This document shows, one piece after another, positions 56,856-64,000 of a DNA stretch of 64,000 nucleotides (positions are counted from its first letter, which is position 1; each line of letters begins with the position of its first letter). The DNA is from Roseiarcus sp963748545 (GTDB taxonomy: Bacteria > Pseudomonadota > Alphaproteobacteria > Rhizobiales > Beijerinckiaceae). The stretch is taken from assembly GCA_963748545.1 (NCBI GenBank), contig CAVVJO010000026.1, positions 39,199 through 103,198 of the forward strand, given 5' to 3'. Below the pieces are notes generated by a model. That model was not told the DNA's origin. It was given only the letters and a program-made list of their open reading frames with translations, and did no database searches. The position numbers and the translations under genes are program-made.

Positions 56856-57843
56856 TTACAGCCCCATCCCCTTGCGCATCGCGGCGCAGGCTTCCTTGGC
56901 CCTTTCCGCCGCGCCGGGCGCGTCCGGCAGATGGGCGCAATAAGCGTCGATGGCGGCGTCGCCGAGCGGCGCCCACTTGGCGACCCAGGCGTCAAGGACA
57001 GCCTTGGCGCCCGCCTCGCCGAGCGCCAGCTTGATGAGCGCGCTCGCCCAGCGCCTGTGCCGGTCGGCGTCGACCAACTGCGCGTCGGTGAGAAGGCCGA
57101 GCAGCGTGTCGCCGTTGTGGCGCGCGGATTGCGCCGAGGGCGCGAAGCGCCGCCTCCTCGACCGCCGGCCGCGCAACCAGATTCATCGCGACGAAGCCCT
57201 CCGCCCAGTCGTAGGCGACGAGCCCCTTCTCGACCAACTCGCGAAAACCCTGCCAGGCCGGATCGGTCTCCCACGCGGCGCGCTCGCCCGTCCCGAAGCC
57301 GAGGTCGTCAAAGGTCTTCGACAGCTCCTTGGTGCGATAGGCGGTGTGCGTCAGCCAGCGCAGCGTGTCGGCGGTCTGGTAGGTCGCGCAGTTGGAAATC
57401 GTCGAGGCCGGCGCGATCTGGCAGAGATAGGCCGAGCCCATCTGCAGCGTGTGGAAGAGGTAGCGCGACGGCGTGTAGAGCCGCGCGAGATGGCGCGCCC
57501 ATCCCCGATCGAGCATGGCGTCATGGCCTCGCGCGGAAAACTGGTCGAACAGGCCGTAGACATAGTTTTCCTGTCCGTCCTGCAGCATGTTGTAGGTGCG
57601 ATAGACGATCTCGTCGGGGTCGCGGAAGGCGTTCCAGTCGGGGTGCTTCAGCGGCGAGGCGTTGCGGTAGGTCTTGAACCAGATCGCCAGCGGGAAGTTC
57701 GGATCGAGTTCGAACGGCGCGTCGGGACGGTCGGTGGTGTAGTGGAGGTTGGTCGAGACGATCTCGTATTCGCTCGGCTTGCTGCGGCGAGCGGCGAGAT
57801 GGCTCCAGGTCTTGAGCGGCTGGAGCACGGCAGGCTGGTTCAT
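56856..57843 (-). CDS. tmoE: Toluene-4-monooxygenase-type hydroxylase beta subunit (component E), frame broken by one base
   Basis: The 328-residue (corrected) non-catalytic subunit of the di-iron hydroxylase. It starts MNQPAVLQPLKTWSHLAARR at ATG 57843 after GGGAGGATTCC. The segments KPSEYEIVSTNLHYTT, FKTYRNASPLKHPDWNAF, YRTYNMLQDGQENYV and APASTISNCATYQTADTLRW are those of TmoE. An extra base near 57134 breaks the frame after EEAALRAL; the next frame continues AQSARHNGDTLLGLLTDAQL to the stop. Correction gives a length almost identical to TmoE. Confidence 0.88.
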
Positions 57844-57863
57844 GGAATCCTCCCAGGCGTTTG

Positions 57864-58179
57864 TTAGAGCGTCTTCTCGTAATAGAAGCGGACGAAGTCG
57901 TCGGTCGTTTCGATGCGGCCGGCGAACGAGCCGAGGTTGACCTCGAGCTCCGACATGCGGAACGGCCGGCCGAGCGCGCGCTCGAGCGTCTCGCGGCGCA
58001 GGATCAATTCGCCCTCGGTGTCGATGCGGACATAGGCGATCTTGTCGTCGACGCGGATCGTCTTGCCGGGATTGTCTTCCTCCGCGGCCTCGATGACGCC
58101 GGCGGTGATCGGGCCCGCGCGCAGGATCGGGCCGACGCGGTTGTTCTTGTATGCGTTGCGTTGTGTCCGTGGCGCTCAC
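57864..58179 (-). CDS. tmoD: Toluene-4-monooxygenase-type effector protein (component D), frame broken by one base
   Basis: The small cofactor-free coupling protein that binds the hydroxylase and tunes turnover. The corrected length is 104 residues. GTG 58179 follows AAGAGGAAACGATC; ATG 58197 is an alternative. An extra base near 58158 breaks the first codons. The rest reads NNRVGPILRAGPITAGVIEA, EDNPGKTIRVDDKIAYVRID and GELILRRETLERALGRPFRM, ending FVRFYYEKTL, all close to TmoD. Confidence 0.85.
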
Positions 58180-58200
58180 GATCGTTTCCTCTTCCATTTC

Positions 58201-58537
58201 TCAGGTGTGGGCGAAGGTCGGGGCGACGCCTTCGACCGAGACGAGGATCGCTTCGCCCTCGATCTTGACCGGGTATTCGGCGAGCCGGCAGTCGCCCGGA
58301 TTGACCCCGGCGCCGCTGGTCACGTCGAAGGTCCATTGATGCGCCCGGCACATCAGCACGCGGCCGGTGAGCTTGCCTTCGGCGAGCGGGATGTCCTGGT
58401 GGGGACACATGCCCTGGAAGGCGCGGATCTCGCCGCCCTCGGGCCACACGATGCAGGATCGCGTGGCCGTCGACGTCGACCTCCGTCATGTCGCCTTCCC
58501 AGAGGTCGTCGAGCGTGCAGGCTGTCTTGAACGTCAT
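58201..58537 (-). CDS. tmoC: Toluene-4-monooxygenase-type Rieske ferredoxin (component C), frame broken by one base
   Basis: A 111-residue (corrected) Rieske [2Fe-2S] protein that carries electrons from the reductase to the hydroxylase. The start MTFKTACTLDDLWEGDMTEV at 58537 follows the tmoB stop by 3 bp. An extra base near 58453 breaks the frame before VWPEGGEIRAF. The cluster ligands are in MCPHQDIPLAEG (Cys-x-His) and LMCRAHQWTF (Cys-x2-His). It ends LVSVEGVAPTFAHT. Confidence 0.88.
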
Positions 58538-58540
58538 GGC

Positions 58541-58803
58541 TCAAGCGTCCGCGAAGATGAATTCGAGCGCCTCCATCGGCTTGATGTCGGTCTCGCTCAG
58601 GCGCTTGTCGCGAGGGAAGAATTCGCTTCGCGCCCTGGCGGCGCACGCGGATCACCTTGTCCGGCTGCGGCGCGACTCTGCCGGCCGACGGAGTGATGCG
58701 CGGCCGCGGCGGCGACCTCGTCCATGGTGTTCTCGGTGTCGACGGGAACGAGCAGCAGCACGAAGTCGCGCTCGAAGTTGGAGATGATGGGAAACAGGGC
58801 CAT
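58541..58803 (-). CDS. tmoB: Toluene-4-monooxygenase-type hydroxylase gamma subunit (component B), frame broken twice
   Basis: The small ubiquitin-like gamma subunit of the hydroxylase, 86 residues when corrected. It starts MALFPIISNFERDFVLLLVP at ATG 58803 after AAGAGGACCCC. Extra bases near 58683 and 58625 break the frame. The corrected text continues SVGRRVAPQPDKVIRVRRQG, then EFFPRDKRLSETDIKPMEAL and ends EFIFADA. This matches TmoB in length and pattern. Confidence 0.82.
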
Positions 58804-58844
58804 GTTGGGGTCCTCTTGAAAGGGTGAAGCTGGGCGTTGGCGTC

Positions 58845-58870
58845 CCCTCTCCCCGCGAGCGGGGAGGGGG
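58845..58870 (-). other. Strong intercistronic stem between tmoA and tmoB
   Basis: A 12-bp, mostly GC stem with a 2-nt loop lies 7 bp after the tmoA stop. No T-run follows on the minus strand, so it is more likely an mRNA processing or stabilising element than a terminator. Confidence 0.5.
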
Positions 58871-58876
58871 AGCGCG

Positions 58877-60382
58877 TCACTCGGCGGCGAGCGGCGGCGC
58901 CTTGCGGAAGGCCTCGACCCAGGCGTAGCCGTGGGCGTCGTCGCCCATCTCGCCTGGCGCCAGGCTCATGTAGGCCAGCGCGCCCATCAGATCCGGCGGC
59001 TGGATCTGCCCGGCGAGGAAGCGGTCGACGAGCGTCATGTGGTCGCGGTAGCGCTGCGGATCCTGCTCGAAGATCCAGCGGTCGATCTCCGAATTGAAGT
59101 GATAGAGCCGGCCCTCGTATTCGAGCGGATAGTCCTTGACGTTCCAGCCGTCGCCGGGGATGGCGCAGATCGGGATCTGGCTCATGTTGCAGACGATCGG
59201 CAGCGTCTCCGGCGCGGTGAGCTCGGGACGGCCGTTGAGCAGATTGTCGGTGATGACGTCCCAGGCCTTGCCGAAGCTCGCGTTCCAGCCCGGATATTTC
59301 TCTTCCAGCCATGCGCGGCATTCGGGCGTGACGCCGGCGGCCGGGTTCCACCACAGGGTCGGACGCCAGAACCACAGGCCCATCTGATAGGCGTGATGCT
59401 GGTAGTCGAACTCGGCGATCATCTTGTCCCAGTACCAGGGCAAATCGAGGCCGAGGTCGATCAGCGAGCGCTCGAACTGGCCGACGATCCACTCCTGCAT
59501 GAACTCCTTGAACGCTCTGCTTCCGGTGTTCGAGCGGCGTGTTGTAGTCCATCGACGGGCCGGTCAGGATGCAGAAGATGCGCCAGGCGCGGGCGATGGC
59601 GATGTCGACCAGCTTCTGCGCCTCGGCCTTGCGGCCGTTGGAGATCAGCACCTGCAGCGCCGGGCCGCCGATCTGGGCGTGGCGCGACTCGTCGGTCTGG
59701 ATCGACGAGATCAGGCTCGCGAAGGTGAAGTCGCCGGCCTCCGCCGCGTCGGCGGCGAGGCCGAGGAACTGCATGTTGGTGAAGCCGGTCTCGAAGGCGA
59801 AGGTCAGCATCACCGCGATCTCGGTGGCGCTGCGCGCCATGAACAGATCGTCGAAGGTGTGACGCGCCGCGATCGCCGCCCATTCGTTGGTGTGGTAGGC
59901 CTTGTGCGCCCAGTCGAACTGGCGGTCCTTCGGCGCGTATTCGTGCGGGAAGAAGAGCTGGATCTGGGCGTGGCGGTTCTCGTCCATCATGCCGAAGGTC
60001 GCCATGTTGCGCATGCCCGGCGCGCGGCCGAACCGGCACATGCGCGCCTCCGCGCTCATCGCCGCATATTCGCCGAGCGCGATCGCGCCGTAATGGGCCT
60101 TCAGGATCGAGCGCCAGCCCGGATCGGCGTTCTCGTAGATGCGGGAGCGCTCGAGCGCGGCCTTGACCGAATAGGCGCCGGCGTCCTTCTCGCGCTGGAT
60201 GCGCACGTATTCCGGATAGGAGACCTTGTAGGGCTCGTCGTAGACCTCCCACTTCTCCACCGGCACGCCCTGCGCGCCGGTCATCGACGTCCGGAAAGAG
60301 CTCGGTCTTCGGCGACGTACTTCGGCGTCCAGTTGGTGGAGCGCGCGATGTCGTACCATTCATGGCGTTCGAGCAGAGCCAC
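58877..60382 (-). CDS. tmoA: Toluene-4-monooxygenase-type hydroxylase alpha subunit (component A), frame broken three times
   Basis: The catalytic di-iron subunit. GTG 60382 begins VALLERHEWYDIARSTNWTP. Extra bases near 60304, 60287 and 59513 break the frame; removing them gives exactly 500 residues, the length of TmoA. All six iron ligands are present at TmoA numbering: Glu104 (ALGEYAAM), Glu134 and His137 (MDENRHAQ), Glu197 (FAFETGFTNMQ), Glu231 and His234 (TDESRHAQ). Active-site Ile100 and Gly103 (GAIALG) match TmoA too. The enzyme would insert one oxygen atom into an aromatic or alkene. Toluene, benzene or isoprene are possible; the substrate cannot be decided from sequence alone. Confidence 0.9.
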
Positions 60383-60451
60383 GGGCGTTTCCCTCGATTG
60401 GTTTCGGGGCCTCTGCGGGACGAACCCGCGCGAGCCGGAGACCCCAAGGGT

Positions 60452-60467
60452 TGCAAGCGCGGCGCCA
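60452..60467 (-). promoter_or_regulatory. Sigma-54 (-24/-12) promoter of the tmo operon
   Basis: On the minus strand TGGCGC-CGCGC-TTGCA has the GG and GC elements exactly 10 bp apart and matches the consensus TGGCAC-N5-TTGCA at all but one position. It lies about 70 bp upstream of the tmoA start codon. Confidence 0.8.
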
Positions 60468-60631
60468 TGCGCCCGCCACCGCGCCGGCGTTTGATCGGTT
60501 CCTGGTAAATATCGAGATTTTTTCAGGGCTTGGCGGTTGAAGAAAAATATCGAGAGTGGGTCGACCCCAGCGCCGCCCCCGCGCGGATTTCATCCCATGG
60601 TCAAAACCGGTACGCCGACCCAGCGCGTCGC

Positions 60632-60647
60632 TTGATCAAATGATCAA
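60632..60647. promoter_or_regulatory. Upstream activator site for the XylR/DmpR-type regulator
   Basis: TTGATCAAATGATCAA is a perfect 16-bp inverted repeat of the type bound by XylR/DmpR-family activators (TTGATCAATTGATCAA). It lies about 170 bp upstream of the -24/-12 promoter, a normal distance for enhancer-type activation by looping. Confidence 0.75.
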
Positions 60648-60847
60648 GGGCCGGGTTCCGCGGAGGCGTGCGATGCGTTGTCTTGGATGAGAAAGAGGAA
60701 GACCGCGTTTCAGCGGTCTTCCCGGGGGGCTTTGGCCCCGCCCCCGCCAGACGCCGTCATCGGCGCGCCGATCCCCGGCTTTTGGCCGAAGATCGGGACG
60801 GTCGAGGACGATCAGCTAGGGCTGCCGACGGTCAACCGCATGGCGGG

Positions 60848-61970
60848 TCATGCCGGCCAGTTCGACCGGCCCCAGGCGCACAGGCTCGTGAACCCGCCGC
60901 CGCTCGCGAACACGTTGTCGTTTTGGGTCGAGAATGGAAATTGATATTCGGTCTCCTGCCCGCTGACCACGCCGACGATCCTCGGGTCCGTTCCGTTGTT
61001 CCACCACGCGTAGATCGGACCGCCGGAGTTGCCGTGGTTGAGATCGCAGTTCTCGCTCTCGAGTTCTTCGCCGCCGTTGCTGTCGCCGTCCGTGTCGTCG
61101 ATTGTGAACCCTTGCTGGAAGGCGGGCTCGAGGGCGTTGTCGATGTCGCCGGGATAACCGATGTTGCTCCACACCGGCAGGTTGTTCCAGTCGCTCGAAT
61201 AGCCGTTGTAGCCGAAGTATCCGAGCGACGTGCCCAAGGGTTCGTAGAGTCGCAGAATGGCCCAGTCGTAGCCGGTGACGTTGCCGTTGACGTTGTAGCC
61301 GCGCGCGTCGGAGACGTAGGATTGTACGCCGGCGCCGTAAAGCGAGCTGCCGTTGAAATAGTCGGGAACGAACAGCATCCACCAGTTGGCTTGTCCCCAG
61401 GGGACCATGTGGCCGGCGGTCACGACGAGCCGGTCGCCGATCAGGGAGCCGGTGCCGCTATAGCCCTCGCTGTTGAAGATGCGTCCGACAAGCCCAAGCG
61501 GCCAGGCGGTGCTTTCGAAGGCATGCCGGTGGCTGTCGTAAACCCACAAAGGCTGCACCCGCGTCCCGTTCAGTCTTCCGCAACCATGGCCGTTCGGGCC
61601 GACGGATATGGGGGACGGGGGCGAAGTCCATCCATTCGGGACGGTGCGCGCCGAATGACGCGTTCCTGTCAATTTCTTTAAGGTATTTGCTGGCCGGGTG
61701 CCGCTCCTGACTCAAGCCGGGCCGCGCGCCGCGGAGGTCGTCGGTGACCGGAGCCTCGATCTTCCACATGTGCCGGCCGCCTTGCTCGACGGGTACGACA
61801 TTCACCTCCGGCTTCTTTTTCGAATCCGTTTCGAGATAAATGAATTGCTTGTTCATCATCTCGCGCAGCTCGGGAGGAATATTCCCCGTTCCGAGAGCTG
61901 GCCGGCGTCTCTGAACAGTCGCCAAGGCTGTCGGGGCAGTTTTGTCGCCTATAAATGGATGCGAAAGCAT
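60848..61970 (-). CDS. Trypsin-like (V8/Glu-endopeptidase-like) serine protease, frame broken by one base
   Basis: A 373-residue (corrected) protein. ATG 61970 follows GGAGAGGAAC. The first 130 residues are polar, with no clear signal peptide. The protease domain has all three catalytic residues: His in GDRLVVTAGHMV, Asp in GYDWAILRLYEP and Ser in NHGNSGGPIYAWW. Frames change near 61570 (PWLRKT in one, NGTRVQPLWVYDS in the next), consistent with one extra base. The domain resembles secreted V8-like peptidases, so the missing leader is odd; the N-terminal region may be a propeptide. It is divergent from the GMC oxidoreductase. Confidence 0.75.
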
Positions 61971-62297
61971 TGTTCCTCTCCATAATTTGTCGATAACGCT
62001 GGGCGCAAATCCAGCGCCCGCGAGACAACCTCGCCCTTCCAGCAAGCATAAACTCGAAGAATCCGCAGTGATGTTGGTCACAGTCCCAACGCGGGCGCCT
62101 GGGATCAACGCGAGCGAGGCGATCGTCTTTCGCGGCGCCGAGCCTTCGGGGGACATTCGACACGCCTGCGCCCGACCCCCGCCGCTTGCCAAAGCCCCGG
62201 CCGCGGCACATTCTGAAGTCTTGGGTCCGCCTTCGGCAAACGCCGCTCAGGTCAAGGGCCATGTCATGGCCCGACCACAGGGCCGCCGGGAGGATCC
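61971..62297. other. Intergenic region between divergent protease and GMC oxidoreductase genes
   Basis: A 327-bp gap that must hold the promoters of both genes. I find no convincing box pair, repeat or small gene. Confidence 0.4.
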
Positions 62298-64000
62298 ATG
62301 CAGGAAACCTGCGATTTCGTCATTGTGGGCGGCGGCTCGGCCGGCGCGGTGATCGCCTCCCGCCTGTCGGAGGATCCGGCCTGCAGCGTGACGCTGATCG
62401 AGGCGGGCGGCCGCCCGCCCGAGTCCGCGGCTGTGCCCGTGATCTGCGCCTCCCTGCAGATGAATCCGGAAACCGACTGGATGTATACCGGCGACCCCGG
62501 CAGGGCCGGGCTGGGCTTGAACGGAAAGCGGATGCCGGCGCCGCGCGGCAAGATGCTCGGAGGGTCCTCGGGGATCAATTATATGGCCTATGTCCGGGGC
62601 CACCCCGGCGACTTCGACGCCTGGGCCGAAGGCGGCGCGACCGGCTGGAGCTATCGCGAGGTCCTGCCCTATTTCCGCAAGAGCGAGGGCCTCGCGCCGA
62701 GCGAGGAGGTCGCCATCGACGCCGAGGCGCACAACGGCGACGGCCCGCTCGGCGTATCGGTGCGGTCGCCCGCGCTGCGCGCCGCCAAGGAGTTTGTCGA
62801 GGCCTCCGAGGCCGCGGGCTTCACGCGCGGCGACTATAACGGGCGCGACCGCGGCGGCGCCGCGGTCGCCTCGCTCTTCCAGACCACGACCCGGGACGGA
62901 AAGCGTTGCTGCACCTATGCGGCGTTCCTGCGCGGAGAGCCCGAAAGCCGGCCGAACCTCACCATCGTCACCGGCGGGCAGGCGACGCGCGTCCTGTTCG
63001 ACGGAAAGACCGCCACAGGCGTCGAATATCGCACCGGCGACGGCGAGGCGCGCTCGGTCCGCGCGGCGAAGGAGGTCATCGTCTGCGCCGGAGCCATTGG
63101 CTCTCCCCATCTCCTGATGCTCTCCGGCGTCGGTCCCCGTCACGAGCTCGAGGCGGCCGGAGTGGCCTGCGTCCTCGACCAGCCGCATGTCGGCAAGCAC
63201 ATGAAGGACCACCTGCACGTCCCGCTCTTTTTCCACGCCCCCGGGGTTGGCGTGCCGCTCATGGAGATCGGCATGTCGCTCGGCGCCGCGGCGTTCCGCG
63301 GACCCGGAGGTCCCCTGCCGGCAGACCCGGCCGAGGACGTCAACCTGCCCGCCGAGCTGCAGGGGCTGAAGCAGGAGGCGGACCGGCGCCTCGCGGAGTG
63401 GGCGACGACCGGAAAGGGCGTCCCCTCCTCATCCCTCTATGACGCCGTCGTCTTCTTCTCGACGGGCCTCAGCGATCCGCACAGCCACGACGCGCAGATC
63501 GGCTGTTTCGTCACCAACGGCGACGAAGACCTCGTCCGGGCAAAGTTAAATCTCGACACGGCGTTGATCTTCGACGACCCGGCGAAGCGCCTCGCGCCCG
63601 ACGCGGAGCACGTCAATCTCCTGGCCACCATCGCCTTGCCGCACAGCGAGGGCGAAATCGTCCTCGCCAGCCCCGATCCAGCCGTCCATCCGACGATCCG
63701 CCTCAACTATTACGACGATCCGCAGGACCTGGCGGTGATGAAAGCCGTGATCCGCCGGGCGCTCGAGATCGCCGCGCATTGGCCTCGGAACCAGAAGATC
63801 GGTCCCTGGCTGGTCCCGCCGTTCCTCGCCGAAAAGCACGGGCATACGCCGGGCGCCGAGCCGAGCGACGCGCTGCTCGAGGACATGGCGCTGCATTTTT
63901 CGGTCACCGTCTATCACGAAACCTCGACCTGCCGGATCGGGGACGTGGTCGACCCGGGCTTGCGCGTCATGGGCGTGAAAAACCTGCGCGTGGCCGACGC
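62298..64000 (+). CDS. GMC-family FAD oxidoreductase (choline dehydrogenase-like), 3' end beyond window
   Basis: At least 567 codons are visible, running off the right edge. ATG 62298 follows CGGGAGGATCC. The FAD motif DFVIVGGGSAGAVIASRL is at residues 6-23, and GMC signature 1 appears as RGKMLGGSSGINYMAYVRG. Signature 2 is GAIGSPHLLMLSGVG. The catalytic histidine region VYHETSTCRIGDVVDPGLRV lies near the visible end. It would oxidise a primary or secondary alcohol with FAD. Its nearness to the monooxygenase operon makes an alcohol from hydrocarbon oxidation a possible substrate, but this is only context. Confidence 0.88.
   Translation, partial: MQETCDFVIVGGGSAGAVIASRLSEDPACSVTLIEAGGRPPESAAVPVICASLQMNPETDWMYTGDPGRAGLGLNGKRMPAPRGKMLGGSSGINYMAYVRGHPGDFDAWAEGGATGWSYREVLPYFRKSEGLAPSEEVAIDAEAHNGDGPLGVSVRSPALRAAKEFVEASEAAGFTRGDYNGRDRGGAAVASLFQTTTRDGKRCCTYAAFLRGEPESRPNLTIVTGGQATRVLFDGKTATGVEYRTGDGEARSVRAAKEVIVCAGAIGSPHLLMLSGVGPRHELEAAGVACVLDQPHVGKHMKDHLHVPLFFHAPGVGVPLMEIGMSLGAAAFRGPGGPLPADPAEDVNLPAELQGLKQEADRRLAEWATTGKGVPSSSLYDAVVFFSTGLSDPHSHDAQIGCFVTNGDEDLVRAKLNLDTALIFDDPAKRLAPDAEHVNLLATIALPHSEGEIVLASPDPAVHPTIRLNYYDDPQDLAVMKAVIRRALEIAAHWPRNQKIGPWLVPPFLAEKHGHTPGAEPSDALLEDMALHFSVTVYHETSTCRIGDVVDPGLRVMGVKNLRVAD

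Larger units (their letters stand above)
60383..60847. other. Control region upstream of tmoA
   Basis: This 465-bp gap contains the sigma-54 promoter and activator site listed separately. Between them an AT-rich stretch carries a direct repeat AAATATCGAGA at about 60507 and 60545, 38 bp apart, which could bend DNA or bind a further factor. Beyond the activator site toward the protease gene I see nothing. Confidence 0.6.

Noticed and set aside
57134..60304. Programmed frameshifting as the reason for the tmo frame breaks
   Set aside because: The sites share no slippery sequence or following structure, and several breaks in one gene would need multiple shifts. Sequencing indels are simpler.

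Overview
The window is high-GC DNA (about two thirds G+C by eye) with dense, mostly single-gene or short-operon coding on both strands. The gene families suggest an alphaproteobacterium of the order Hyphomicrobiales (Beijerinckiaceae/Methylocystaceae/Bradyrhizobium-like). The pointers are a UvrB with a long N-terminal extension, DUF1127, a class I PHA synthase, a PEP-CTERM tail of the VPELSTWAMM type and a CYP153-type P450. No rRNA, tRNA, CRISPR array or insertion sequence was seen.

Layout. 1-23 kb is mixed metabolism and housekeeping: FGGY kinase, acyl-CoA synthetase, ilvE, an HxlR regulator divergent from an NmrA-like protein, PHA synthase, M3 peptidase, TPR protein, SDR, flavoprotein, MFS carrier, 2-hydroxyacid dehydrogenase, recF, AlgH/YqgE, a DsbD-like periplasmic protein, a hydrolase and msrA. 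23-31.5 kb is an accessory stretch: a CYP153-like P450, a secreted GDSL esterase, an MFS carrier and a Mur ligase. Two decayed copies of the P450 3' end lie there, one fused to a copy of the Mur ligase 3' end, together with a DUF559 gene between inverted repeats and an AT-rich islet. 31.6-41.6 kb holds uvrB, an EmrAB-like pump, rpsD, DUF1127 and manC. 41.6-47.2 kb holds a possible quaternary-amine group (MFS, MttB-like protein, LysR, aldehyde dehydrogenase). 47.4-53.8 kb holds cytochrome b561, a family 2 glycosyltransferase, an HxlR regulator divergent from an SDR remnant, a MATE pump and prfC.

The most notable locus is 53.9-60.7 kb. It is a complete six-component soluble di-iron monooxygenase operon of the toluene-4-monooxygenase type (tmoABCDEF order, minus strand), followed by an XylR/DmpR/TbuT-type sigma-54 activator. 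Upstream of tmoA are a -24/-12 promoter with exact spacing and, about 170 bp further up, a perfect inverted-repeat activator site. The window ends with a trypsin-like protease and a partial GMC oxidoreductase.

The oxidative genes could work together: CYP153 and the di-iron monooxygenase would oxidise hydrocarbons or aromatics, dehydrogenases and acyl-CoA synthetase would process the products, and PHA synthase would store the carbon. This is inference.

A caution on quality: fourteen single-base frame breaks interrupt ten otherwise well-conserved genes, including uvrB and manC, and eight lie in the tmo operon. Thirteen are +1. Removing each one restores the expected protein without losing residues, so most are probably sequencing or assembly indels. 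The interrupted genes are annotated across the break.
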